NCBI GenBank assembly: GCA_039026375.1
Contig: JBCCML010000012.1
Location: 38,499-102,498 of the forward strand
Direction: 5' to 3'
DNA from: Thermohalobaculum sp039026375
GTDB taxonomy: Bacteria > Pseudomonadota > Alphaproteobacteria > Rhodobacterales > Rhodobacteraceae
Length of the DNA: 64,000 nucleotides
The stretch's first letter is position 1, and each line of letters begins with the position of its first letter. Below are positions 52,952-63,755 of this stretch, in pieces. Under the pieces are notes generated by a model. It did no database searches, was not told the DNA's origin, and saw nothing but the letters and a program-made list of their open reading frames with translations. Position numbers and translations under genes: made by a program.

Positions 52952-53008
52952 GGTAGTCCTCCTGCGGCTGGGATGTGCCAAGGTTGGCCCGGCGTCGAGG
53001 AAAGCGCA

Positions 53009-53407
53009 ATGCATCAAATCAGCGTACGGGTCTATTACGAGGACACCGATTTCGGCGGCGTGGTCTACTATGCCAACTACCTGAAATTCCTGGAGCGTGG
53101 CCGGACCGAGGCATTGCGGGATTTGGGCGTTGACCAGATCGCGTTGAAGGAGGCGGGCACCGTTTTTGTCGTACGCCGGGTCGAGGCGGACTACTTCGCG
53201 CCCGCCAGATTCGACGATGTGCTGGTGGTCGAGACGCGGGCCGATTGGGTCAAGGGTGCCTCAGCCTGCATGGCTCAGCGCATCCTGCGCGATGGCCACG
53301 TGCTGCTGGATGCCAAGATCACCATTGCCGCGATGACACTGGAAGGTCGCCCCACGCGGTTGCCAGCGGACGTGCGGGCCGGGCTGGCCGCAATGGGTGG
53401 GGATTAA
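53009..53407 (+). CDS. ybgC: acyl-CoA thioesterase YbgC
   Basis: A 132-residue hot-dog-fold thioesterase. VRVYYEDTDFGGVVYYANYL is the YbgC signature, with the Asp in EDTDF as the catalytic residue. The family hydrolyses short-chain or hydroxybenzoyl acyl-CoA and is linked to the Tol-Pal system. The gene is the first of the tol region in the usual order. Only the last part of a much longer antisense frame is real. AGGAAAGCG precedes the ATG. About 316 bp separate it from tolQ, more than in enterobacteria. Confidence 0.93.
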   Translation: MHQISVRVYYEDTDFGGVVYYANYLKFLERGRTEALRDLGVDQIALKEAGTVFVVRRVEADYFAPARFDDVLVVETRADWVKGASACMAQRILRDGHVLLDAKITIAAMTLEGRPTRLPADVRAGLAAMGGD

Positions 53408-53723
53408 TGGCGTTAGGTCCTTGCGGACCCCTTGGGCGCTTCTGATTCCCTGCTTTCAAAGGGGCACAGCACATGCGCCCTCCAGGTCGCGTCACCGCCA
53501 GCGCTTCGACGCCCCAATTGACACCATCAGCGACGGAGAGACGTGCATTTCTCGTGCAGACGATCAGAAATTCTTGAACGCCGCCAAGGTGCACACGATG
53601 TCAAACGTCAAAGCGAATGGTCGCATTTTGCTGCGGGATCGCGCATAAAGGGCTCGGAGGCGCAAAAGAGTCGCGAAACGCGGCCGAGCGCGTCCATCGA
53701 GCAGGACAGGACAGGTCGGTGAG
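53408..53723. other. ybgC-tolQ spacer
   Basis: About 316 bases with no supported gene. A small GGTCC-ttgc-GGACC hairpin lies at 53416-53429. A promoter for tolQRAB may be present but was not identified. Confidence 0.5.
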
Positions 53724-54539
53724 ATGATCACGCTGGCAGGCATAGGAATGGGCGCCCTGGTGGTGGCCCAGGCGGCAACCGGCGATGCGGGCCCGGTCGT
53801 TGCGGATCTGGAAAGTATTACGGGCGGTGGTCCCGTTGCGGTCCCGGGCGAAGCGCCGGACTTTTCGGTCATGGGCATGTTCCTGCAGGCGACTTTCGTC
53901 GTGCAGGCGGTTATGATCATCCTGGTGCTGGGCTCGTTCTGGTCCTGGGCCATCATCATCGAGAAGTGGTTCGTGTTCTCGCGGCTGCGCGGTCAGGCCT
54001 CGCGTTTCGAGGACGGCTTCTGGTCGGGTCAGCCGCTGGATGATCTGTTCGACCGTGTCTCGGGCAAGGCACGGGCTCCGATCGAGCGGGTCTTCGTGGC
54101 CGGCATGACCGAATGGCGCAAAAGCTTTGGGGATAGCGGACTGATGCCCGGCACGCAGCAGCGCGTCGATCGGGCGATGAACGTGGCCATTGCGCGGGAA
54201 TCCGAAAAGATCAACAGCCGCCTGACCTTCCTGGCCTCGGTCGGGTCGGTTGCGCCGTTCGTGGGCTTGTTCGGGACGGTCTGGGGGATCAAGCACTCGT
54301 TCGAGTCGATCGCCACGCAGCAGAACACTAACCTGGCCGTGGTCGCCCCCGGCATAGCCGAGGCGCTGTTGGCCACAGCCTTGGGCCTATTGGCGGCGAT
54401 CCCGGCGGTGATGGCCTATAACCGGCTGATCGGCGAGGCTGAAAGCCTGACCGGCGCGCTGGAGAACTTTGCGGACGAGTTTTCAACCATCCTGGCCCGC
54501 CAGATTGATCGCCGCGGCCCGAAGGGCGAGGCCGCCTGA
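53724..54539 (+). CDS. tolQ: Tol-Pal system proton channel subunit TolQ
   Basis: A 271-residue MotA/ExbB-family protein. The first helix (FLQATFVVQAVMIILVLGS) is followed by a cytoplasmic domain and two helices in the C-terminal third: FLASVGSVAPFVGLFGTVWG and ALLATALGLLAAIPAVMAYN. With TolR it uses the proton gradient to drive envelope constriction. The first 45 residues, rich in Gly/Pro, are longer than in E. coli TolQ. The stop overlaps the tolR start (TGATG). Confidence 0.96.
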   Translation: MITLAGIGMGALVVAQAATGDAGPVVADLESITGGGPVAVPGEAPDFSVMGMFLQATFVVQAVMIILVLGSFWSWAIIIEKWFVFSRLRGQASRFEDGFWSGQPLDDLFDRVSGKARAPIERVFVAGMTEWRKSFGDSGLMPGTQQRVDRAMNVAIARESEKINSRLTFLASVGSVAPFVGLFGTVWGIKHSFESIATQQNTNLAVVAPGIAEALLATALGLLAAIPAVMAYNRLIGEAESLTGALENFADEFSTILARQIDRRGPKGEAA

Positions 54540-55000
54540 TGGGGGCGTCGCTGCAGCCCCGCTCTGGCAGTGGCGGCAACCGGCGCCGCCGGCGTGGCGG
54601 GGCACGCCCGATGTCCGAGATCAACGTCACGCCATTTGTGGACGTGATGCTGGTGTTGCTGATCATCTTCATGGTGGCAGCGCCACTGCTGACGACCGGC
54701 GTACCGCTGGACCTGCCCAAGACCAATGCCGCGGCCCTGCCGACGCAAGAGGATGAGCCCCTGGTGCTGAGCATCGATGCCGACGGCGTTATCTATCTGC
54801 AGCGCGAACCCCAGGCGATTGACAGCTTGCAGGAGAAGCTGACGGCCATCCGCGAGGCGCGCGGACAGGACGGCGACCGCGTCTTCTTCCGCGCGGACAA
54901 CACGCTGACCCATGGCTATGTGCAGCGGGTGCTGGCGATCCTGCAGAACGCGAACTTCCGGCGGATCAGCTTCATCCACGACCAGCCGAGGGCGGAATAG
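54539..55000 (+). CDS. tolR: Tol-Pal system protein TolR
   Basis: A 153-residue ExbD/TolR protein. An N-terminal basic stretch precedes MSEINVTPFVDVMLVLLIIF, where the Asp in the single helix is the proton-carrying residue. The periplasmic domain ends RRISFIHDQ. It works with TolQ as the stator-like unit. Start overlaps tolQ's stop; tolA begins 4 bases after its stop. Confidence 0.95.
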   Translation: MGASLQPRSGSGGNRRRRRGGARPMSEINVTPFVDVMLVLLIIFMVAAPLLTTGVPLDLPKTNAAALPTQEDEPLVLSIDADGVIYLQREPQAIDSLQEKLTAIREARGQDGDRVFFRADNTLTHGYVQRVLAILQNANFRRISFIHDQPRAE

Positions 55001-55003
55001 CGT

Positions 55004-56164
55004 ATGCGCACGGGCGCCACGATATCAGGCGGGCTGCACGCCGCCCTGGTCGTCGCGGCGGTGGTCGGCTTTGACTGGTTCAAGGCCGCCGAGCCCATGC
55101 CTTTTACCGTCACCGAAATCGAGATGGTAGACGGCCAGGATTTCGAAGCCGCCCTTTCCACGGCCCCGATTGTCCAATCCGAAGGCCCGGCGGATCTGGC
55201 CCCCCCGGCGGACGGGACCAGCGTGCCCGAGACGCCAGATCAGCTGACCGATCTGGCGGCACCCGACGAGCTGCCGGTATTGACCGAGGCGGAGGCGCCC
55301 GACGAGACGCCGGAACGCCCGATCATCCAGCGTCGCCCCCCGCCGACCCCGGTACCGACCGAGCCCGAGCTGCCCTCGATCGCCGAGATCCCCTCTCCCG
55401 ATCCGCTGGACCGCCAGGCCGCCGCCCCCGAAAGCCCCGCTGCGACGGAACCGGTGATGCCCTTGCAATCGCTGGCCCCGCCGACACCGGCCGATAAACC
55501 GCAGGCGCCCCCCCAGATCGAGCCAGAGCCCGAACCGGTCGAGGAAACGCCGGAGGCACCGCAAACGCCCGACCCGGAAGCCGTGGCCGAAAGCGAGCCG
55601 GAGCCGCAACCCGAACAGGAACCAGAACCCGAAGCAACTGCGGAAGCGCAACCCGAAGCGCCGCAGGGTCCAGCCCCGCAGGAGGCAGCGATCCCCGTGG
55701 CACGCGATGCCGAACTGGCAGCCGCCGCCCGGGCCGCACGCGCGGCCGAGGAAGCGCAGCGCCGCCAACAGCAGCCCGACCCTCAGGAGCAGCCAACGCC
55801 CAACCAGCAGGCGGGAGGTTCGCAATCCGAGTTTGCGGCGCGTCTGACCCGGGGCGAGCGCAATGCGTTGCGCCTCGCTATCAAGCCTTATTATGTCTAC
55901 GCGGGCGACCAATCCGACCGGTCACTGCAGGTAATTATCCGGGTCCGCCTGAACCAGGATGGCTCGCTGAACGGCAAGCCCGAACAACGCAGCGCCGAGG
56001 GCGGCAATACTGCCTCGCAACGGGCGCTTTTCCAGGCAGGTCGTCGGGCGCTGATCCGGGCCGCCGCGGCGGGCGAGTTCCAACGCCTGCCCGCAGATAA
56101 GTACCAACGCTGGAAAGTGCTGAACTTCCGCTTTTCAGTCACGGGTTTGGAGAGGATGTCATGA
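55004..56164 (+). CDS. tolA: Tol-Pal system protein TolA
   Basis: A 386-residue protein with one N-terminal membrane helix (ATISGGLHAALVVAAVVGF). A long middle (about 45-270) rich in Pro and Glu replaces the helical Ala/Lys stretch of E. coli TolA. An Ala/Gln-rich helical part follows (AAAARAARAAEEAQRRQQQ), then a C-terminal TonB/TolA-like domain (residues 285-386; VIIRVRLNQDGSLNG). It links TolQR to TolB and Pal across the periplasm. The gene overlaps tolB by four bases (ATGA). Confidence 0.93.
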   Translation: MRTGATISGGLHAALVVAAVVGFDWFKAAEPMPFTVTEIEMVDGQDFEAALSTAPIVQSEGPADLAPPADGTSVPETPDQLTDLAAPDELPVLTEAEAPDETPERPIIQRRPPPTPVPTEPELPSIAEIPSPDPLDRQAAAPESPAATEPVMPLQSLAPPTPADKPQAPPQIEPEPEPVEETPEAPQTPDPEAVAESEPEPQPEQEPEPEATAEAQPEAPQGPAPQEAAIPVARDAELAAAARAARAAEEAQRRQQQPDPQEQPTPNQQAGGSQSEFAARLTRGERNALRLAIKPYYVYAGDQSDRSLQVIIRVRLNQDGSLNGKPEQRSAEGGNTASQRALFQAGRRALIRAAAAGEFQRLPADKYQRWKVLNFRFSVTGLERMS

Positions 56165-57501
56165 TCACGATCAGCCGGGCCCTTATGGCCCTTGTGCTTG
56201 CTGTCACCGCTGCTGCGTGGACGCTGATACCGACCGCCCAGGGGCAGGAGATCGATGGTGAGCCGCTGATCGACATTTCGGACCCCAACTTTGCCCCGGT
56301 CCCGATCGCCATCGCGACCTTCCTGGCACCGGACGATCTGGGACCAAGGGCATCAGAGATCCGTGCGATTGTCGAAGCGAACCTGGAACGCTCGGGCCTG
56401 TTTCAGATTGTGCCCCGCACCGCGCATATCGCCCAGGTCACCGACTTTGACCGAGTGCCTCAGTTCGCGGACTGGCGTGCGATCAATGCGGCTGTGCTGG
56501 TCACGGGCCAGGTTGCGCAGGCCGATGACGGGCGTCTGGTCGCCCAGTTCCGGGTTTTCGACACGGGCGCCGAAGAGCAGCTGTCCGGCAAAGAGATATT
56601 GGCCGATCCCGCCGACTGGCGCCGGGTGGGCCACCAGATCTCGGATGGGGTCTACATGCCCATCACCGGCGAAGGCCCTTACTTCGACAGCCGTGTGGTG
56701 TTCGTCCAAGAATCAGGACCCAAAGGGGATCGCCAGAAGCGCCTTGCGTTGATGGACCAGGACGGCGCCAATGTGACCTTTCTGACCGGCAATGCCGGGC
56801 TGGTGCTGGGGCCGGTCTTCTCACCCAATGGGCAGGAGATCCTCTACATCTCGTACAATTCCGGGGCGCCCGAGGTGTTCCTGATGAATATCGAGACGAA
56901 CCAGCAAGAGCGGCTGGGATCGTTCCCGGGCATGACGTTCTCGCCCCAATTCTCGCCCAGCGGGACCGAGGTTGTGTTCTCGCTGTCAATCAATGGCAAC
57001 ACCGATCTCTATGCCATGAATCTCAGCAACCGCAGCCGGCGGCGGCTGACGCGCAGCCCCGGGATCGAGACATCGCCCTCTTACAGCCCGGATGGTAGCC
57101 AGATCGTCTTTGAAAGCGACCGCTCGGGCCGCCAGCAGCTTTACGTGATGTCGGCGTTTGGGGGCGAGGGGCGGCGGGTCAGCTTTGGCCAGGGATCCTA
57201 CGGCACCCCGATCTGGTCGCCAAAGGGGGATCTGATCGCCTTCACCAAAATCATCGGCGGACGTTTTCACATCGGTGTGATGCGGCCCGATGGCTCGGAT
57301 GAGCGATTGTTGTCCACCAGCTTCCTGGACGAAGGTCCAACATTCGCCCCGAACGGGCGGGTGCTGATGTTCTACCGGGAGACGCCAGGGGCACAGGGCG
57401 CGGCGCAGATCATGTCGATCGACGTTACAGGCCGAAACCTGCGGCGGGTGTCCACGCCGGGCGCGGCGTCGGATCCGTCGTGGTCGCCGCTGCGCAACTA
57501 G
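56161..57501 (+). CDS. tolB: Tol-Pal system protein TolB
   Basis: A 446-residue periplasmic protein. Signal peptide (LMALVLAVTAAAWTLIPTA), then an N-terminal alpha/beta domain (about 40-170) and a six-bladed beta propeller. Propeller repeats are clear: GPVFSPNGQEILYISYNSG, SPQFSPSGTEVVFSLSING, SPSYSPDGSQIVFESDRSG. It binds Pal. The ATG lies in an ATGA overlap with tolA. About 105 bp separate it from pal. Confidence 0.97.
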   Translation: MITISRALMALVLAVTAAAWTLIPTAQGQEIDGEPLIDISDPNFAPVPIAIATFLAPDDLGPRASEIRAIVEANLERSGLFQIVPRTAHIAQVTDFDRVPQFADWRAINAAVLVTGQVAQADDGRLVAQFRVFDTGAEEQLSGKEILADPADWRRVGHQISDGVYMPITGEGPYFDSRVVFVQESGPKGDRQKRLALMDQDGANVTFLTGNAGLVLGPVFSPNGQEILYISYNSGAPEVFLMNIETNQQERLGSFPGMTFSPQFSPSGTEVVFSLSINGNTDLYAMNLSNRSRRRLTRSPGIETSPSYSPDGSQIVFESDRSGRQQLYVMSAFGGEGRRVSFGQGSYGTPIWSPKGDLIAFTKIIGGRFHIGVMRPDGSDERLLSTSFLDEGPTFAPNGRVLMFYRETPGAQGAAQIMSIDVTGRNLRRVSTPGAASDPSWSPLRN

Positions 57502-57607
57502 AAGAGGCGGCCGCCCCCGGCCTTGCACGTGCTGGGGCTGGCTGAAATACTCCGCGGGGGATGTCCTCCGGGGGGAGACAAGTGAGACAGGCTAGGAGAG
57601 ACCCGCC

Positions 57608-58099
57608 ATGAAGCTCATTACCGCATTTGTCGTTGCGGCGGCGCTGGCTGCAGCCGGCTGCGCCTCGGAAGAAACAGCGCCTGTTGCCACTGGCGGTGGC
57701 GGCCCGGTCAACCCCGGCGGCCCGGCGCCGAACACGGTCGAGTACTTCAACCAGGTTGTGGGCGACCGGGTGTTCTTCGATACAGCGCGGCACGATCTGA
57801 CCCCGATGGCGCGGGCGACTCTGCAACGCCAGGCACAATGGATTCAGTCGAACCCCGGCTCGTCGGTCACCATCGAAGGGCACGCCGACGAGCGCGGCAC
57901 CAGGCAATACAATCTGGCTCTGGGGGCGCGACGGGCCAATTCGGTGCGCCAGTTCCTGATTGGCCAGGGCATTGATGCCACCCGCCTGCGCGCTGTGACC
58001 TTCGGCAAAGAACGTCCCGTGGCCCTGGGGTCGGACGAATCCAGCTGGAGCCAGAACCGCCGCGGCGTCAGTGTCGTGGTGGGTGCGCCCACCAGCTGA
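57608..58099 (+). CDS. pal: peptidoglycan-associated lipoprotein Pal
   Basis: A 163-residue outer-membrane lipoprotein. The lipobox AAAGC places the lipidated Cys at residue 18. A Gly/Pro linker leads to an OmpA-like peptidoglycan-binding domain: VFFDTARHDLTPMARA, VTIEGHADERGTRQYNLALG and ARRANSVRQFL. It anchors the outer membrane to peptidoglycan and is recycled by TolQRAB. GGAGAG precedes the ATG. A perfect 11-bp hairpin follows. Confidence 0.97.
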   Translation: MKLITAFVVAAALAAAGCASEETAPVATGGGGPVNPGGPAPNTVEYFNQVVGDRVFFDTARHDLTPMARATLQRQAQWIQSNPGSSVTIEGHADERGTRQYNLALGARRANSVRQFLIGQGIDATRLRAVTFGKERPVALGSDESSWSQNRRGVSVVVGAPTS

Positions 58100-58116
58100 C
58101 GCGCCGGATCAACACT

Positions 58117-58144
58117 GCACAGGCGCCACAAGAGGCGCCTGTGC
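58117..58144 (+). terminator. strong perfect hairpin between pal and cpoB
   Basis: GCACAGGCGCC-acaaga-GGCGCCTGTGC, a perfect 11-bp stem with 6-nt loop, starting 18 bases after the pal stop. No T-run follows (CCCGCAG), so mRNA stabilisation or pausing is more likely than classical termination. Confidence 0.5.
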
Positions 58145-58172
58145 CCCGCAGATCACCGACAGGAGGCCGCCC

Positions 58173-59036
58173 ATGTTGACCCTTACTGGACTTCGCCCCA
58201 TGTGGCGCCTTGCGGCTGTGGGGACAGTCTGGGCACTGCTGATCAGCCCGGCTGCCGTGGCACAGACCTGGCAGGGCAGCTCGTCGCCTGAAGATCTGCG
58301 CTATCGCCTGGATATACTGGACGCTGAACTGGCCGACATCCGGGCGCGCCTCGGCGTCGCAGGCGCCACGGGCGCCGGGACAACCCAGCGAGCACCAGTG
58401 GCAGGCGGCGATCTGTCCGCGATCGAAGGTGAGCTTCGCCGCCTGACCGCCGAGGTCGAGCGCATGCAGGCCCAAATCGCGCGCATCCAGGAAGACGCGA
58501 CCCGGCGTTTTGGCGATATCGAGTTTCGCCTAACCGAGCTGGAGGGTGGCGATCTTAGCCAATTGGGACAGACCCCGCAGGTGGGCGGTTTGGCCCCGGG
58601 CATCGCGCCGGCAGGATCGGGCGCCAGCGTGCAGGTGGCGGCAACTTCGGTCAGCGAGCAGGGCGACTTCGACCGTGCCGTGAACGACGTCCAGCAGGGG
58701 CGCTTTGACCAGGCCGAGGACGGGCTGATCCGCTTCCTCGGGAGCTATCCGAACAGCCCCCTGACCGGCGATGCGTTCTATTGGCTGGGCGAAAGCCGGT
58801 TCGTCCGCGGCGCCTTTGCCGAGGCGGCCAAGGCATATCTGGACGGCTATCAGACCATGCCGCAGGGTCCACGCGCGCCGCACAATCTGTTCAAGCTTGG
58901 CGTGGCGCTGGGACGTCTGGGCCAATTGAACGAGGCCTGTACAACACTGCGGCAGGTGCGGGCTCAGTTCCCCAGTGCACCCGACGGATTGGTCGGCCAA
59001 GCGGATGCCGAGGCTGACCGCCTGACCTGTGGATGA
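58173..59036 (+). CDS. cpoB: cell division coordinator CpoB / YbgF
   Basis: A 287-residue periplasmic protein. Signal peptide (MWRLAAVGTVWALLISPAAVA, cleaved near AQT), then a coiled-coil-prone part (about 30-120, for example LRRLTAEVERMQAQIARIQ). A C-terminal TPR domain follows: FDRAVNDVQQGRFDQAEDG and YWLGESRFVRGAFAEAAKAY. In E. coli it couples Tol-Pal action to septal peptidoglycan synthesis. The ATG at 58173 follows AGGAGG by 6 nt; the longer frame from 58071 overlaps pal. Confidence 0.93.
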   Translation: MLTLTGLRPMWRLAAVGTVWALLISPAAVAQTWQGSSSPEDLRYRLDILDAELADIRARLGVAGATGAGTTQRAPVAGGDLSAIEGELRRLTAEVERMQAQIARIQEDATRRFGDIEFRLTELEGGDLSQLGQTPQVGGLAPGIAPAGSGASVQVAATSVSEQGDFDRAVNDVQQGRFDQAEDGLIRFLGSYPNSPLTGDAFYWLGESRFVRGAFAEAAKAYLDGYQTMPQGPRAPHNLFKLGVALGRLGQLNEACTTLRQVRAQFPSAPDGLVGQADAEADRLTCG

Positions 59037-60021
59037 TCCTCTACTTTCTGCCCTAGCCGCCGCGCGCCAAGAACTGCAAAGCCTGCCTGCGGGTGGCAAC
59101 ATCGGCATCGCGGTTTCGGGCGGCAGCGATTCGACGGCGTTGCTGCACCTGGCGTTAGAGCACCTTCGTGGTCGGCTTCAGGCGGCCACCATTGATCATG
59201 GGCTGCGACCGGAATCGGCTGATGAATCCGCCCAAGTCGCCGAAAACTGCCAGACCCTCGATCTCAAGCACACCATTGTGAAGCTGGCAGGTCTGGAAGG
59301 TGGGCCCAATCTGCAAGCGCGCGCGCGCAATGCCCGGTATGACGCGCTGACCAATTGGGCGCGGCAGCGCGGTCTCAGCACGGTCCTGTTGGGCCACACC
59401 ATGGACGACCAGGCCGAGACAGTGCTGATGCGCCTGGCACGTGGGTCGGGCGCCTCTGGTCTGGCGGGAATGGAGGCAGCCACCGAACGTCACGGCATCC
59501 GCTGGGTGCGTCCCTTGCTGGGCGTGCGGCGTGCGGCGCTGCGTGATTGGCTAACCGCGCAGGGGGTCCCCTGGATCGACGATCCCAGCAATGACGACCT
59601 GCAGTTCGGCCGGATCAAGGCGCGCAAGGCACTGGAGTCGCTGTGTGATCTGGGCATCAGTGTTGAGGGGCTAGCCACCACCGCCAACGTGTTGCGCAGC
59701 CAGGCCCAGGTGCTGGATCAGGCAGCGGACAGCCTTCTGGCCCAGGCGAACCTTCCGGCACCCCAAGGCACCGTCTGCTTTGATCGCCAGGCCCTAGCCC
59801 GGGCGCCGCAGGACACAGCCCTGCGGGTGCTGGCCACTGTTCTGTGCGATATCGGTGGCAACCCTTACCGGCCCCGGCACCGGTCTCTCGCGCCCCTCTA
59901 CGACCGGATCTGCAGTGCCGAACTGTTCCGCGCCAGCCTGGCTGGCTGTCTGATCGACACAAAACGCAATGCCGCGCAGGTCCACATCGAACCCGAACCT
60001 GCGGCATCAGCGACGCGATAG
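59029..60021 (+). CDS. tilS: tRNA(Ile)-lysidine synthetase TilS
   Basis: A 330-residue PP-loop ATPase. IAVSGGSDSTALLHL (residues 27-41) is the P-loop; ATIDHGLRPESADEA-type and LLGHTMDDQAETVLMRLARG motifs are present. It forms lysidine at C34 of the CAU-anticodon tRNA(Ile), so that AUA is read as Ile; it is normally essential. The start is GTG, overlapping the cpoB end by 8 bases. The protein is shorter than E. coli TilS (432 residues); the N-terminal ATPase and part of the middle domain are present and the C-terminal domain appears to be missing. Confidence 0.92.
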   Translation: MDDPLLSALAAARQELQSLPAGGNIGIAVSGGSDSTALLHLALEHLRGRLQAATIDHGLRPESADESAQVAENCQTLDLKHTIVKLAGLEGGPNLQARARNARYDALTNWARQRGLSTVLLGHTMDDQAETVLMRLARGSGASGLAGMEAATERHGIRWVRPLLGVRRAALRDWLTAQGVPWIDDPSNDDLQFGRIKARKALESLCDLGISVEGLATTANVLRSQAQVLDQAADSLLAQANLPAPQGTVCFDRQALARAPQDTALRVLATVLCDIGGNPYRPRHRSLAPLYDRICSAELFRASLAGCLIDTKRNAAQVHIEPEPAASATR

Positions 60022-60118
60022 GCATGGCTTTCGCCCTTAACTCGCGCTAAGTCGCCCCTATCTATCCTTGCAGGTGGGGTATAGGCCCCCGCAGGCATGA
60101 TCATAAAGGATGCCAGCC

Positions 60119-62044
<1,926 letters not shown>

Positions 62045-62062
62045 GACACTGAGGAACCAAGA

Positions 62063-62087
62063 GGCCGGGCCAGCGCCCGGCCTTTTT
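62063..62087 (+). terminator. intrinsic terminator of ftsH
   Basis: GGCCGGGC-cagc-GCCCGGCC followed by TTTTT, a perfect 8-bp stem with T-run 18 bases after the ftsH stop. The clearest terminator in the window; it ends the tol-tilS-ftsH block. Confidence 0.93.
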
Positions 62088-62122
62088 CATTGAACGGGCC
62101 CGTTTGGGCGTGGAGATACCCG

Positions 62123-62932
62123 TCAGTCCAGATCCTCAATGTCGGGAAAATCCTCCGCCATCTGATGGGCATAGGTGCCCGGATAGGGTTTGACGCCAAA
62201 ATGAGTCACGTTTGTCTGGGTATCCAACCAGATCTCACCACCGCAGTGCTCGGTCCAACGCATGCAAAAGCTCTGGTCTTCGCCGTACATCATGCTCCCG
62301 TCTGGCGATGAGAGATGACTGAAATAGTCGTGGTAGATCAGTCCCTTATGTAACGGCACCTGCTCCAGGCGTGTCTTTCGGCCCACCACACCGCGGGCCA
62401 CCATCGTCTCGGGCACCGTCCGCGTGATCAGCATCAGGCCCGTGCCCGTGGCGGGAACCGTAATGAAGCCGTTGCGCCGCTTTGGCCGCCAGGGCGCGCC
62501 CCCAAAACCCGCCCGCTGGTGGTTGTAAATCCACGTCCGCGACAGCAACTCCGCCATGGGTGACTTCTGGTCTTCGGGCAATCCAGCTTCGGCTTCGATC
62601 AGCGCGCGCAGCCGGTTCCAGCGCGGGTGCTTCTGCGGATATGCCGTGGCGGCAAAGTCCACGCCAAACTCCAACAGCCGGAAGATCGCCTGGGGCTCCA
62701 CCACCATGTCGGAGTCCAGCAACAGCATGTGCGTGAACTCCGTGCGGGTGTGGAAAATGTTCATCAGCTGGTTGCGCGAGAACACGATGTCCGAGAATTC
62801 ATAGGTCTCCACACCGAACGGCAGCCGCCGCCGGGCCAGCGCTTGTGTCAATCCAATCAAGGACTTAACCGTCGGTGTCGAGATGTCGCCCTGGGTTGGC
62901 ATGCAGATCAGCAGGACGGGATTGTCGCTCAT
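62123..62932 (-). CDS. GT-A-like glycosyltransferase-type protein, paralogue A
   Basis: A 269-residue soluble protein. It begins with a hydrophobic strand (VLLICMPTQGD), continues with FSDIVFSRNQLMNIF and the acidic FTHMLLLDSDMVVEP, where DSD resembles the metal-binding DxD of GT-A glycosyltransferases. The C-terminal part has FCMRWTEHCGGEIWLDTQ and ends in THFGVK. Order and motifs are shared with the next gene. No acceptor or donor can be named. It starts within a TGATG overlap with paralogue B, so the two are translationally coupled. Confidence 0.72.
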   Translation of the reverse strand: MSDNPVLLICMPTQGDISTPTVKSLIGLTQALARRRLPFGVETYEFSDIVFSRNQLMNIFHTRTEFTHMLLLDSDMVVEPQAIFRLLEFGVDFAATAYPQKHPRWNRLRALIEAEAGLPEDQKSPMAELLSRTWIYNHQRAGFGGAPWRPKRRNGFITVPATGTGLMLITRTVPETMVARGVVGRKTRLEQVPLHKGLIYHDYFSHLSSPDGSMMYGEDQSFCMRWTEHCGGEIWLDTQTNVTHFGVKPYPGTYAHQMAEDFPDIEDLD

Positions 62933-63726
62933 CAGAAGCTCTCCGGAAAATCGTCTTTGGCCCGGGCCGCGTAGCGCCCCGAATGCCCACGCATGCCAAA
63001 ATGCATGATGCGCGCTTCGATATCGACCCAGATTTCACCGCCGCAGCCCTCGACCCAACGATGGCAAAAGGTGATGTCCTCGCTCTCCATCAGGCTCCCA
63101 TCCGGCGTGGCCTGGGGCGAGAAGAAATCCCAGTAGGGCTTGCCCCCCTCCAGCAGCGGCAAATCCCCCTGTCCCGGCCGGGCCACAGCCACCCCGCGGT
63201 CGCGCATCTCGACCAGCACGTCCCGGCGGATCAGCATGATCCCAGTCCCCACAGCGGGCACCTTCAGGAACGCCCCCCGACGTTCGGCCTGCCAGGCCCC
63301 GCCGTCAAAGCGCTTAAGATCTACATTGTATTCCAACAGCTTATCCATCAGCGCCTGGGGCGATAACCGCACCGCGTGCGGCCTTGAACCTTCGGCCATC
63401 GCCGCCTCTATCAGCGTCTGCCAGCCCAGATACCGCTTCGGGCAGGCCACCGCTGTCACCGGCTGATCAAAGGCCAGCAGACCCAGGATCGTCTCCGGCA
63501 GAAACCCCATATCACTGTCGATGAACAGCAGGTGCGACCAGCTTTCTTCCGCCAAAATGGCCGAGGCAAAGATGTTCCGCGACAGCGCAATATCCGACAG
63601 CGCCAGCGAGCGGTAATCCCAGCCGATCCCCCGCCCAGACATTGCCTGACCCAGGGCCATCAGATAGCCGACGGTCCCGTGCAACACCGTGCCGGTGGTC
63701 GGTTGAGCAATCAGAATGCGGGACAC
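62932..63726 (-). CDS. GT-A-like glycosyltransferase-type protein, paralogue B
   Basis: A 264-residue paralogue of the neighbouring gene: the opening RILIAQPTTGTV, SDIALSRNIFASAI, LLFIDSDMGFLPE (DSD motif), VGTGIMLIRRDV, then FCHRWVEGCGGEIWVDIE and MHFGMRG occur in the same order as in paralogue A. The start is GTG at 63726, 6 nt after a GGGG-containing purine run (AAGGGGG); the frame runs further upstream to 63882 through an 11-bp repeat array that does not look coding. Function unknown; a pair of transferases that act together is likely (inference). Confidence 0.72.
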   Translation of the reverse strand: MSRILIAQPTTGTVLHGTVGYLMALGQAMSGRGIGWDYRSLALSDIALSRNIFASAILAEESWSHLLFIDSDMGFLPETILGLLAFDQPVTAVACPKRYLGWQTLIEAAMAEGSRPHAVRLSPQALMDKLLEYNVDLKRFDGGAWQAERRGAFLKVPAVGTGIMLIRRDVLVEMRDRGVAVARPGQGDLPLLEGGKPYWDFFSPQATPDGSLMESEDITFCHRWVEGCGGEIWVDIEARIMHFGMRGHSGRYAARAKDDFPESF

Positions 63727-63755
63727 GCACACCCCCTTGCGCTGGGAATCCACCC

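Noticed and set aside
51665..53008. Long plus-strand reading frame in front of ybgC
   Set aside because: It is the antisense of the class III aminotransferase gene. Only the last 132 codons (from 53009) have a ribosome site and family motifs.
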